DNA of 64,000 nucleotides, from assembly GCA_900539715.1 (NCBI GenBank), contig UQDA01000014.1:8232-72231 (forward strand). Reading direction: 5' to 3'. Positions 17,144 to 25,205 of the stretch are shown here, one piece after another. This DNA is from an uncultured Lachnospiraceae bacterium. GTDB lineage: Bacteria > Bacillota > Clostridia > Lachnospirales > Lachnospiraceae. Within the stretch, counting starts at the first letter, position 1, and each line of letters begins with the position of its first letter. The notes under the pieces are model-generated. The model was not told the origin of the DNA. It saw nothing but the letters and a program-made list of their open reading frames with translations, and searched no databases. A program made the position numbers and the translations under genes.

Positions 17144-17938
17144 ATGAGAAAAGGTTTGAAGGGCTGCGCGGCTGTTTTAGGCTGCGCGGCTGTTTTGGCG
17201 ATTTCGGGCTGTGGGAATACCGAAGCTTTGGAGACTGTGGAAAACGGCACAGAGGAAATTGCATCCGGGGCAGGAATTGAAAGTATTGATGAAACGGCTA
17301 CAGGTTCAGAGGAAAGACTTCCGACCGGAACGAAGGCTGCCGAGGCGATGAAAAAGGGAGAGACGATACCGGAAAAACTGGATGCGCTGCGGAAGATAAA
17401 CGGAGATGCTTACGCGTGGCTGGATATTCCGGGAACGGATATCAGCTTTCCGATTCTGCAGGACAGTCAGGATACGGCGTTTTATCTGAGCCATAATGAA
17501 GACCGGGAAGAGGATGGGGACGGCTGTATCTATACGGAGTATGTGAACAGCAGGGATTTTACGGATAACAATACGGTAGTCTACGGCAGAAATGTTGGAG
17601 GACGTTTTGGAAAACTGCATGAATATCAGGACAGGGATTTTTTTGACCGGAACAGGAGTATTGTGATATATATGCCGGGTGAAACGTTTGAATATAAGAT
17701 TTTTGCAGCATATCCGTATGATGATCGCCATCTGATCGCATCCTATGATTTTTCGGATGAGACAGTTTACCAGAACTATCTGAATGAGATTCTGGCGACC
17801 CGTAAGATAGACTCTTTTATAGATACATCCGTGGAAGTGACGGCAAATGATCGTATTATTACGTTGTCCACCGGAGTGACTGGACAGGACGACCAGCGGT
17901 ATCTTGTTCAGGCGGTTTTGGTTAAAGGAGCGGAATGA
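17144..17938 (+). CDS. Sortase-B-like lipoprotein lacking catalytic His and Cys (pseudosortase)
   Basis: 264 residues, ATG 17144 behind GGAG. Residues 1-23 form a lipoprotein signal ending in the lipobox ISGC (Cys23), and the signal contains a tandem duplication GCAAVL-GCAAVL. Residues about 85-264 have the class B sortase fold: WLDIPGTDISFPILQ, YLSHN, GCIYTEY and the FGKLHEYQDRDFF loop. The catalytic histidine of the YGH motif is Arg149 (YGR), and the cysteine of the TLSTC motif is Gly244 (TLSTG). The conserved arginine (Arg252) remains. It is therefore predicted to be inactive as a transpeptidase and might bind a sorting-type peptide or partner. The gene overlaps the LCP gene by 4 bases, pointing to joint function at the wall. 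Confidence 0.8.
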   Translation: MRKGLKGCAAVLGCAAVLAISGCGNTEALETVENGTEEIASGAGIESIDETATGSEERLPTGTKAAEAMKKGETIPEKLDALRKINGDAYAWLDIPGTDISFPILQDSQDTAFYLSHNEDREEDGDGCIYTEYVNSRDFTDNNTVVYGRNVGGRFGKLHEYQDRDFFDRNRSIVIYMPGETFEYKIFAAYPYDDRHLIASYDFSDETVYQNYLNEILATRKIDSFIDTSVEVTANDRIITLSTGVTGQDDQRYLVQAVLVKGAE

Positions 17939-19029
17939 GACAGGAAAAGAAACGGAGAAAAAAGAAAAAAAGATTCTCGGCAGGGCAGAAGGCAGGGATA
18001 TTATTTCTTTTGCTTACAGGAATATTTCTGGTGCTGGGGATTACGGTCGGGGCTGTATATATGGTAATGAACCACAGTGGTCAGAACCGTCTGGCAAAAA
18101 AGCAGGAGGCGGTGCCGGTTCAGATGCAGCAGGAAACGGAAAGTCCGGATGAAACGCAGGAGCAGCTTGAGGCGGGCAGTATCCGATATCAGGGAAAGGT
18201 CTATACTTATAAAAAAGATATCCTTACATTCCTGTTTATGGGGATTGATAAAACAGGAGAGGTAAAGGCATCATCCAATCTGTTTAAGGGCGGGCAGGCG
18301 GATGCGCTTTTTCTGGCGGCGCTTGACCCACAGGAAAAAAAGATCAGCATTATTGGAATCAATCGAGATACGATGACTCCGATGGATGTATTCGATAAAA
18401 ACGGTCTGTATGCCGGAAGGCAGACGGCTCAGATAGCGCTTTCCCATGCCTATGGAGAAGGAATGGAGGAAAGCTGTGAAAATACGGTAAAGGCGGTTTC
18501 GGAGCTTTTTTATGGTCTGCCGATACATGGCTACTGCGCTTTGAATATGTCGGTGGTGGCAGATATAAACGATGCGGTCGGAGGCGTAGACGTGGTGATA
18601 CCTGAATCTGCGGCAGGGCTGGAAAAAGGCTGGGTCGCCGGTGAAACGGTACATCTGGAGGGTGAAGAAGCGCACAAATTCATCCGCTACCGTGATACAA
18701 AGAAGGCGCAGAGCGCGAGCGAGCGGCTGGAGCGGGAAAAGCAGTATCTGACACAGTTCATCGCCCGGGCAAAAAGTGCGATGAAAGAAGACATGACTCT
18801 TCCGCTTACACTTTATACGGCGATTACTCCATATATGGTAACAAATGTGACGGCAGAAGAGGCGGTATATCTGGCAGGCGAAGCGTTATCATACAGCTTT
18901 GGGACGCAAGATCTGCATTCGATGAAAGGGACTGTGAAAATGGGGGAAAAATTCGAAGAATTTTACCCGGATGAAACGGCGCTGTATGAGCTTGTGCTGG
19001 ATGTTTTTTATGAAGAAAAGGTAGAATGA
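17935..19029 (+). CDS. LytR-CpsA-Psr (LCP) family cell-wall polymer ligase
   Basis: 364 residues from ATG 17935, overlapping the previous stop (ATGA). A very basic cytoplasmic start and one transmembrane helix (about residues 22-45) are followed by a linker and the LCP domain: FLFMGID, GGQADALFLAALDP, ISIIGINRDT, ALSHAYGEG, INDAVGGVDVVIP and KFIRYRD. LCP enzymes transfer polyprenyl-linked polymers such as teichoic acid or capsule to peptidoglycan. Several conserved Arg and Asp residues are present (NRDT, RYR). The usual Asp in the final DxxR block is not evident, since the sequence reads QSASERLEREKQ. Activity is thus probable but not certain. It may attach the polymer started by the sugar-phosphotransferase two genes upstream. 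Confidence 0.82.
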   Translation: MRQEKKRRKKKKRFSAGQKAGILFLLLTGIFLVLGITVGAVYMVMNHSGQNRLAKKQEAVPVQMQQETESPDETQEQLEAGSIRYQGKVYTYKKDILTFLFMGIDKTGEVKASSNLFKGGQADALFLAALDPQEKKISIIGINRDTMTPMDVFDKNGLYAGRQTAQIALSHAYGEGMEESCENTVKAVSELFYGLPIHGYCALNMSVVADINDAVGGVDVVIPESAAGLEKGWVAGETVHLEGEEAHKFIRYRDTKKAQSASERLEREKQYLTQFIARAKSAMKEDMTLPLTLYTAITPYMVTNVTAEEAVYLAGEALSYSFGTQDLHSMKGTVKMGEKFEEFYPDETALYELVLDVFYEEKVE

Positions 19030-19079
19030 CAGAAAAGCGCGCAGTCAAAATATAAGACAGTTCAACTGATAAAAAGATA

Positions 19080-19108
19080 TTGACAGACGGGAAACCGTGT
19101 GTTGATAT
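19080..19108 (+). promoter_or_regulatory. Possible promoter for the secreted-protein gene
   Basis: A perfect TTGACA (19080-19085) with a 17-base spacer, but the -10 TGATAT (19103-19108) matches only 3 of 6. Confidence 0.35.
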
Positions 19109-19157
19109 AGATGAAAAGAAGCCACACAAATTCTTTTAGGAAAGGGGGATGATTGAC

Positions 19158-19868
19158 ATGAAAAAGAAAATGGCAATTATTCTTTCACTTATGTTGGCCT
19201 GCTCCATCGGCGCAACCGCGATAGCGGCTCCGAGCCCGACATTGGTGCAGACGCAGACTCCGGGAACTCAGATTGTGATCGACGGCGCGAATGCAAATGT
19301 CATCGCATCTGCAAATCAGGCGGTTACGGCAGCTCCGGTAAATGGAAATACCAGTGCGGTAGCTCCCGGAACAACATTCATAACAGATGGACAGCTGGTA
19401 GACTCTGCAGCAGTCGCGCTGATCGTAAGCCCTGTAAATGCAACTCAGGCAGCGGCATCCGTACAGGCATTGTCTGCGGCTTTTGCATCTCAGAAAACAC
19501 AGATCATCAACTTTACAGGCAGAACTGACCTTTCTCTGACGGATGCTCAGAACCGCATACGTGTGCTGAGCAATGTTGTTGTAAGCTTACAGACTGCTGA
19601 CGGCCGTAAGGTAAGCCAGAACGGTTCTATTTCCGTAACACGCAGACTGGCAGATATTCTGGGCGGTGTGAAACTTGCGGAAGGCGAGACAATTCAGGCT
19701 CTTTATCAGAGAGCAGACGGCACATGGGTGGCAGTTCCTGTTGTTGTAAGCAACGGGGTTGTTGCATTTGCACTGCCTTCCTTTAGTGGGGCTGTAAATG
19801 TAGTATTTACGGTGGCAACCGGAAAAAATGCCGCACAGCTTGCGACTGTAACTTCTCCCAGAACCTGA
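19158..19868 (+). CDS. Secreted protein of unknown family
   Basis: 236 residues. ATG 19158 is preferred because AGGGGG at 19143-19148 is 9 bases upstream; the in-frame ATG at 19149 touches that site. A classical signal peptide (MKKKMAIILSLMLACSIG, cleavage near AIA-AP) is followed by a Thr/Ala/Val/Gln-rich linker and a C-terminal beta-rich region (about residues 140-236: VVSLQTADGR, VPVVVSNGVVAFALPSFSG). There is no LPXTG, no lipobox and no membrane anchor, so it is released or held non-covalently. The family is unknown. Codon use is clean and biased, suggesting good expression. It follows the LCP gene after 128 bases and probably has its own promoter. Confidence 0.72.
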   Translation: MKKKMAIILSLMLACSIGATAIAAPSPTLVQTQTPGTQIVIDGANANVIASANQAVTAAPVNGNTSAVAPGTTFITDGQLVDSAAVALIVSPVNATQAAASVQALSAAFASQKTQIINFTGRTDLSLTDAQNRIRVLSNVVVSLQTADGRKVSQNGSISVTRRLADILGGVKLAEGETIQALYQRADGTWVAVPVVVSNGVVAFALPSFSGAVNVVFTVATGKNAAQLATVTSPRT

Positions 19869-19922
19869 CCCGGTTTTGGGACTTTTTGACGAAGTAATAG
19901 TAAATAGTGTGGTTTCGTGCAG

Positions 19923-19965
19923 GAGCGCTGTCCTTTCCAAAATGAAGGGGCGGCGCTCTTTGTAT
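19923..19965 (+). terminator. Terminator after the secreted-protein gene
   Basis: GAGCGCTGTCCTTT pairs with AAGGGGCGGCGCTC through several G-U pairs, followed by a short T-rich tail. Confidence 0.6.
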
Positions 19966-20022
19966 ATAGCTCTTGCAGGGGAGAAGAATGCTGTTTTTGA
20001 AGGGCGATTTTGAAATTGAGCC

Positions 20023-20051
20023 TTTACATAAAAGGCTTTATGTGCTATACT
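20023..20051 (+). promoter_or_regulatory. Sigma-A-type promoter for rpsO
   Basis: TTTACA (20023-20028), a 17-base spacer, TATACT (20046-20051). It is 92 bases before rpsO. Confidence 0.7.
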
Positions 20052-20142
20052 CAGCGAGTATGAAATTCAGCCGATGCTCAGGTGTGGGACACTCCGACCC
20101 GTCCTTAGTATCAGGCGGTTAAAAAACAAGGAGGATTTATCA

Positions 20143-20409
20143 ATGATTTCCAAAGAGAAGAAAACAGCCATTATCAAAGAGTATGCCAGAACAGAAGGCG
20201 ACACAGGTTCACCGGAGGTTCAGGTAGCAGTTCTGACAGCAAGAATTCAGGAGCTGACCGAGCACTTAAAGAGCAACCCGAAGGATCATCATTCCAGAAG
20301 AGGTCTGCTGCAGATGGTAGGTCAGAGACGTGGTCTGCTTGACTATCTGAAGAAGACTGATATCGAGAGATATCGTACACTGATCGACAGACTGGGCATC
20401 AGAAAGTAA
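20143..20409 (+). CDS. rpsO: 30S ribosomal protein S15
   Basis: 88 residues. ATG 20143 follows AAGGAGG by 7 bases and yields MISKEKKTAIIKEYARTEGDTGSPEVQ-type sequence; only this start fits the family. DTGSPEVQVA and DHHSRRGLL are S15 signatures. S15 binds the central domain of 16S rRNA early in assembly. The gene is followed by a hairpin terminator and then pnp, an order conserved from Bacillus to Escherichia. Partial readthrough into pnp is likely. Confidence 0.97.
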   Translation: MISKEKKTAIIKEYARTEGDTGSPEVQVAVLTARIQELTEHLKSNPKDHHSRRGLLQMVGQRRGLLDYLKKTDIERYRTLIDRLGIRK

Positions 20410-20417
20410 TAATGGAT

Positions 20418-20460
20418 GGACAGGGCGGAGAGCTATGCCGGCTTTTTCGCCCTGTTTTGA
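20418..20460 (+). terminator. rpsO terminator or attenuator before pnp
   Basis: ACAGGGCG (20420-20427) pairs with CGCCCTGT (20448-20455), then TTTTGA. Confidence 0.75.
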
Positions 20461-20502
20461 TACATGGCAGAGCATATTGTTTTGTGTACGCCGCAGGCGT
20501 TT

Positions 20503-20562
20503 GTCGAGACCACTGATAAGGACACCGGAAACAGGAACAGCGTTTTTATCAGTAGTTTCGAC
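20503..20562 (+). promoter_or_regulatory. Long hairpin in the pnp leader
   Basis: A 17-bp stem, 20503-20519 with 20546-20562, is fully paired if two G-U pairs are allowed, with a 26-base loop. It has no T run, so it is not a terminator. In Escherichia coli the pnp leader forms a comparable RNase III-cleaved hairpin used for autoregulation, and a similar role here is inferred. Confidence 0.65.
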
Positions 20563-20627
20563 ACTTGGGCGTCCTCAGCTGATATGCATTTTGGAGAACG
20601 AAGCTTAAAAAGAAAAGGAGAGACGAA

Positions 20628-22718
20628 ATGTATAAGACATTTTCAATGGAACTGGCCGGACGCACATTGAGCGTTGATATCGGCCGTGTTGCTGCACAGG
20701 CAAATGGCGCGGCATTTATGCATTATGGTGATACCACAGTGCTGTCTACTGCAACTGCAAGCGAGAAACCGAGAGAAGGTATCGACTTTTTCCCGTTATC
20801 TGTAGAATTTGAAGAGAAGCTGTATTCGGTAGGCAAGATCCCCGGCGGTTTCAATAAGAGAGAAGGCAAAGCGAGTGAAAACTCCGTTCTGACGAGCCGC
20901 GTTATCGACCGTCCCATGCGCCCTCTGTTCCCGAAGGATTACCGTAATGATGTTACACTGAACAATCTGGTTCTTTCTGTAGACCCGGAGTGCCGTCCGG
21001 AGCTTGTGGCGATGATCGGTTCTGCTATCGCAACATGTGTTTCCGATATTCCGTTTGCAGGTCCCTGTGCGATGACTCAGGTTGGTCTGATTGATGGCGA
21101 GTTTGTTATCAACCCTTCTCAGGAGCAGTGGAAGAAAGGCGACCTGCAGCTGACAGTTGCCTCCACGAGCGAGAAGGTCATCATGATAGAGGCTGGAGCG
21201 AATGAAGTTCCTGAGGATGTGATGATCGATGCGATATATAAGGCGCATGATGTAAACCAGACGCTGATAGCATTTATCAATCAGATTGTAGCTGAAGTGG
21301 GCAAAGAAAAGCATTCCTATACGAGCTGTGCGGTTCCCGAAGAGCTGTTTGCAGCAATCAGGGAAATCGTTCCTCCGGAAGAGATGGAAGAGGCTGTATT
21401 TACAGACGTAAAGCAGGTTCGTGAGGAGAATATCCGTCAGATCACAGCGCGTCTGGAAGAGGCCTTTGCAGATAAGGAAGAATGGCTGGCTGTTTTGGGC
21501 GAGGCTGTTTATCAGTATCAGAAAAAGACTGTCCGCAAGATGATCTTAAAAGATCATAAGCGTCCCGACGGACGTGCGATCAATCAGATCCGTCCTCTGG
21601 CGGCAGAGATTGATCTGATTCCGAGAGTACACGGTTCCGGTATGTTTACGCGCGGCCAGACTCAGATATGCAATATTTGTACGCTGGCGCCTCTGTCCGA
21701 AGTTCAGAAGCTGGATGGTCTGGACGAGCATGAGGTTTCCAAGAGATATATGCACCACTACAATTTCCCTTCTTACTCTGTAGGCGAGACGAAGCCCTCC
21801 AGAGGTCCCGGACGCCGCGAGATAGGCCATGGCGCGCTGGCTGAGAAGGCTCTGCTTCCTGTAATCCCGTCAGAGGAAGAATTCCCGTATGCTATCCGTA
21901 CAGTATCCGAGACATTTGAGTCCAACGGCTCTACTTCTCAGGCTTCTGTATGTGCATCCACGCTGTCTCTGATGGCGGCAGGTGTTCCGATCAAGAAACA
22001 GGTTGCCGGTATTTCCTGTGGTCTGGTAACAGGTGATACAGATGATGATTACATTGTCCTGACAGATATTCAGGGACTTGAAGATTTCTTCGGCGATATG
22101 GACTTTAAGGTGGCTGGTACTCATGACGGTATCACTGCTATCCAGATGGATATCAAGATACATGGTCTGACCAGACCTATTGTTGAAGAAGCTATTTCGA
22201 GGACGAAGGAAGCAAGAGAGTATATCATTAACGAAGTACTCACGCCCTGCATCGCTCATCCCAGAGCAACTGTCGGCGAGTATGCTCCGAAGATAATCTC
22301 TATCAAGATAGAACCTGAAAAAATAGGCGATGTAGTAGGTCAGAGAGGCAAGACCATCAACGAGATCATTGCGCGTACAGGCGTGAAGATAGATATTACG
22401 GACGATGGCAACGTATCTGTTTGCGGTACTGATAAGGAAATGATGGATAAGGCTGTTGAGATGATAAAGATCATTACAACAGAGTTCCAGGCAGGACAGA
22501 TATTCAAAGGCACAGTCGTAAGCATAAAAGAGTTCGGTGCATTTGTGGAATTCGCACCGGGCAAGGAAGGCATGGTTCATATTTCCAAAATCGCAAAAGA
22601 GCGCATCGACCGTGTGGAGGATGTACTGACGCTGGGAGATAAAGTAACTGTAGTATGCCTTGGTAAGGACAAGATGGGCAGAATGAGCTTCTCTATGAAA
22701 GACGTTGCACAGATTTGA
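20628..22718 (+). CDS. pnp: Polyribonucleotide nucleotidyltransferase (PNPase)
   Basis: 696 residues, ATG 20628 behind AAGGAG. Two RNase PH domains surround a helical linker. The first contains RVIDRPMRPLFP, and the second carries GRREIGHGALAEKAL and the metal-site region GDTDDDYIVLTDIQG and GDMDFKVAGT. A KH domain (IGKTINEI-like, here GQRGKTINEIIARTGVKI) and a C-terminal S1 domain (GTVVSIKEFGAFVEF) follow. PNPase degrades RNA 3' to 5' using phosphate and is a component of the degradosome. The full domain set and length are normal. Confidence 0.98.
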   Translation: MYKTFSMELAGRTLSVDIGRVAAQANGAAFMHYGDTTVLSTATASEKPREGIDFFPLSVEFEEKLYSVGKIPGGFNKREGKASENSVLTSRVIDRPMRPLFPKDYRNDVTLNNLVLSVDPECRPELVAMIGSAIATCVSDIPFAGPCAMTQVGLIDGEFVINPSQEQWKKGDLQLTVASTSEKVIMIEAGANEVPEDVMIDAIYKAHDVNQTLIAFINQIVAEVGKEKHSYTSCAVPEELFAAIREIVPPEEMEEAVFTDVKQVREENIRQITARLEEAFADKEEWLAVLGEAVYQYQKKTVRKMILKDHKRPDGRAINQIRPLAAEIDLIPRVHGSGMFTRGQTQICNICTLAPLSEVQKLDGLDEHEVSKRYMHHYNFPSYSVGETKPSRGPGRREIGHGALAEKALLPVIPSEEEFPYAIRTVSETFESNGSTSQASVCASTLSLMAAGVPIKKQVAGISCGLVTGDTDDDYIVLTDIQGLEDFFGDMDFKVAGTHDGITAIQMDIKIHGLTRPIVEEAISRTKEAREYIINEVLTPCIAHPRATVGEYAPKIISIKIEPEKIGDVVGQRGKTINEIIARTGVKIDITDDGNVSVCGTDKEMMDKAVEMIKIITTEFQAGQIFKGTVVSIKEFGAFVEFAPGKEGMVHISKIAKERIDRVEDVLTLGDKVTVVCLGKDKMGRMSFSMKDVAQI

Positions 22719-22758
22719 GAAGGAACTGCAATTTTAAAATATCGATAAGATAAAACGG

Positions 22759-22797
22759 AAAACCGTACAGGCACTGAGTGGTCTGTACGGTTTTTTT
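22759..22797 (+). terminator. pnp terminator
   Basis: AAAACCGTACAG (22759-22770) pairs perfectly with CTGTACGGTTTT (from 22783), then a T run. Confidence 0.9.
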
Positions 22798-23034
22798 GTC
22801 AGCCGGGCTGGTTTGGAAGAAGTATGCCTTTGGGAAAAAGCACTTCCTATTTAAAAAAAGATATGTTACAATGCTGTTAAGTACAGAAAGTACATGAAGT
22901 CCTGTTTCAGGATGGAAGCAGGCATTTCTGAGATCGGGTTGTTCTATTGCATTTCAAAAATGAAACAAATCCTCCGACAATTCGGAACAAACACCAGAGG
23001 CAGATAAAAATGACTGAAAAAAGGAGCATAAAGA

Positions 23035-24621
23035 ATGATGAAAGAAAAATATGAATCATTGGCCTTGCATGATCTGAAGGAGATTGCAAAAACCAGAGGG
23101 ATGAAAGGGATTTCAGCCATGAAAAAGGCAGAGCTTGTGGAAGCAATGCTGGCTCTGGATGAAAAAGAGGCGTCGGAGAAGGAACGGGAGAACGCAGAAC
23201 CGGCAGAAAAGAAGGAAACGCCCCAGAAGCGTGTACCCCGCAGAAAAGTGGTGATTTCCGATGGAACAGATACAAGAAGTGCTGGATATGAAGCGACGGA
23301 AGTCAGACCTGCTTTTGAATCGGAAACTGCTGTGGTAAGGGAGGCTTCGGGCGAGTACCGGGATACGGAGGCAGATCGTGAAAACCGCCGTTCCCGTCAG
23401 GCAGGGCGTTATCAGGAGCGCTACAACAGCCCTTATAACAGAGGGACGTCACCGATGATGTCGGCAGAAGAAGATAAGTTCCCGGCAGAGCTCGACAGCG
23501 GAGTGACTGTTGGAGGGATTCTGGAAGTGATGCCGGACGGCTACGGTTTTATCCGTTCCGATAATTACCTGCCCGGAGATAATGACGTGTATGTAGCACC
23601 CAGCCAGATACGCCGTTTTGGATTGAAAACGGGAGATATTCTGGAAGGAAATACGAGGGTGCGGACGCAGAATGAGAAGTTTTCCGCACTTTTATATGTT
23701 AAGACGATTAACGGATATACTACGGAAGAAGCATGCAAACGGAATAATTTTGAAGATATGACGCCTATTTTCCCGGACAGCCGTCTGAAAATGGAGCAGA
23801 GCGGTTCCTCTGTGGCAATGCGGATCATGGATCTGCTGAGCCCTATCGGAAAAGGGCAGAGAGGTATGATCGTTTCGCCTCCGAAAGCAGGTAAGACAAC
23901 GCTGTTAAAAGAGGTGGCGCAGGCGGTAAAGCGCAATTATCCGGACATGCATCTGATAATCCTTCTTATCGATGAGCGGCCGGAGGAAGTGACGGATATG
24001 AAGGAGACAGTGGAAGGCCCGAATGTGGAAGTTATCTATTCTACATTTGACGAGCTGCCGGATCATCATAAACGTGTATCGGAGATGGTGATAGAGCGTG
24101 CAAAGCGACTTGTAGAGCATAAGAAGGACGTTATGATCTTATTAGACAGCATTACGCGCCTGACAAGAGCCTATAATCTGGTTGTTCCGCCGAGCGGAAG
24201 GACGCTTTCAGGCGGTATTGATCCGGCTGCGCTGCATATGCCGAAACGCTTTTTCGGTGCGGCACGCAACATGCGAGAGGGAGGAAGCCTGACGATACTT
24301 GCAACGGCACTGGTAGATACGGGATCAAAGATGGACGACGTTATTTACGAGGAGTTCAAGGGGACGGGAAACATGGAGCTGGTGCTTGACAGGAAGCTGT
24401 CCGAGAAGCGGCTCTTCCCGGCTATCGACATTCCGAAAACAAGTACGCGGCGTGAGGATCTGCTGTTGACTTCCGAAGAGATGGAGGCAATCAATATCGT
24501 GCGCCGTGGTCTGAATGGAATGAAATCTGATGAGGCTGTGGATAAGATACTGGATTTGTTTGCAAAGACAAAGAACAACAGGGAATTTGTTGACACTGTG
24601 AAAAAAATGCGTATTATCTAA
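23035..24621 (+). CDS. rho: Transcription termination factor Rho
   Basis: 528 residues, ATG 23035 behind AAGGAG (a second ATG at 23038 is equally possible). The N-terminus has a Rho_N SAP-like helix pair (LHDLKEIAKTRGMKGISAMKK), then a charged, low-complexity insert of about 100 residues, then the cold-shock-like RNA-binding domain (VMPDGYGFIRSDNYLPG). The ATPase core has VSPPKAGKTTLL (Walker A), ILLIDERPEEVTDM and ITRLTRAYN. The insert makes it longer than the 419-residue E. coli protein, as is common in Clostridia. A -10-like TACAAT at 22870-22875 starts a leader of about 160 bases. Confidence 0.96.
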   Translation: MMKEKYESLALHDLKEIAKTRGMKGISAMKKAELVEAMLALDEKEASEKERENAEPAEKKETPQKRVPRRKVVISDGTDTRSAGYEATEVRPAFESETAVVREASGEYRDTEADRENRRSRQAGRYQERYNSPYNRGTSPMMSAEEDKFPAELDSGVTVGGILEVMPDGYGFIRSDNYLPGDNDVYVAPSQIRRFGLKTGDILEGNTRVRTQNEKFSALLYVKTINGYTTEEACKRNNFEDMTPIFPDSRLKMEQSGSSVAMRIMDLLSPIGKGQRGMIVSPPKAGKTTLLKEVAQAVKRNYPDMHLIILLIDERPEEVTDMKETVEGPNVEVIYSTFDELPDHHKRVSEMVIERAKRLVEHKKDVMILLDSITRLTRAYNLVVPPSGRTLSGGIDPAALHMPKRFFGAARNMREGGSLTILATALVDTGSKMDDVIYEEFKGTGNMELVLDRKLSEKRLFPAIDIPKTSTRREDLLLTSEEMEAINIVRRGLNGMKSDEAVDKILDLFAKTKNNREFVDTVKKMRII

Positions 24622-24829
24622 ACGGAATAGAATACGGCAGCGCAGCTTCGTTTGCCCACAAATGGGCGATTGGCCCCTGTCGCTCTGCCCGTCCCAAACG
24701 ATGGAGGCATGGTTTGGGACGGATTTTGACAGGAACGGTTCAGCTCCCGTACAGCGTCCGACGCTGTGAAGCCGGCAGGAAGCGGAGAACAAACGATTGC
24801 CTCTGCCGTGGCTGCCGGATAAAAATCCG
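24622..24829 (+). other. Gene-free stretch with hairpins after rho
   Basis: CCGTCCCAAAC (24689-24699) is perfectly inverted at 24712-24722 with a 12-base loop, and GCCCA/TGGGC forms a small hairpin at 24654-24667. Neither is followed by a T run. I see no gene; a 72-codon minus-strand frame across it has no ribosome site. Confidence 0.4.
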
Positions 24830-24858
24830 TTGACATCCTCCCTGCAAAGTGTTATTCT
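24830..24858 (+). promoter_or_regulatory. Promoter for the riboswitch-controlled ATPase
   Basis: TTGACA (24830-24835), a 17-base spacer, TATTCT (24853-24858). It is about 20 bases before the aptamer. Confidence 0.65.
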
Positions 24859-24876
24859 ACCGTTATGCAAATTTCC

Positions 24877-24970
24877 CTGTGAGGGAGTAGCAAGCGCAGG
24901 TTTCTGCGGAACAAGTCAACATCCCCGATCCGATAGGATCTGGCTTGTTTTAAATTGCGAGACTCATGAA
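24877..24970 (+). promoter_or_regulatory. yybP-ykoY (Mn2+) riboswitch aptamer
   Basis: The conserved internal-loop sequence GGGAGTAGC (24883-24891) and its partner GCGAGAC (24957-24963) are both present, bracketed by P1 (TGAG 24880-24883 with CTCA 24963-24966). Inside are the helix CGCAG/CTGCG (24895-24908), the longer stem ACAAGTC/GGCTTGT (24911-24948), and the tip GATCC-GATA-GGATC (24927-24940). This is the layout of the manganese-sensing yybP-ykoY class, which commonly precedes P-type ATPases and TerC or MntP exporters. The 3' side of P1 is shared with the terminator that follows, so binding of Mn2+ should allow readthrough. Confidence 0.88.
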
Positions 24971-25003
24971 CAGCTCTTTTAGGGGGCTGCCGGAGTCTTT
25001 TTT
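24961..25003 (+). terminator. Riboswitch expression-platform terminator
   Basis: GACTC (24961-24965) pairs with GAGTC (24993-24997), with CAGC/GCTG inside, then six T. GACTC also belongs to P1 of the aptamer, giving mutually exclusive folding. Confidence 0.8.
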
Positions 25004-25025
25004 ATTTACCATAAGGGAAAATATT

Positions 25026-25109
25026 TGACTCGGGCGCTGCTTTTTGGGAAGGCTGTAACAGAGTCTTTTTTTATACGACGGGGAAGGAACTTTTTTATCG
25101 TATAAAAAA
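25026..25109 (+). repeat. Second terminator-like hairpin and a perfect 11-bp inverted repeat
   Basis: A second GACTC (25026-25030) to GAGTC (25061-25065) hairpin with seven T repeats the design just upstream. It runs into TTTTTTATACG (25067-25077), perfectly inverted as CGTATAAAAAA (25099-25109). A similar T-rich inverted repeat is found at 34817-34855. Confidence 0.5.
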
Positions 25110-25205
25110 CACGCTTATGCGTACTCGCGGGTGACAGAACACGCGCCCGGCGTTTTATCCAATGGGTAGCTCACAGGGAGAAGCTACAGATAAGGAGGCA
25201 AAAGA

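Noticed and set aside
20464..20670. 68-codon frame in the pnp leader
   Set aside because: It covers the 17-bp leader hairpin and overlaps the pnp start in another phase.
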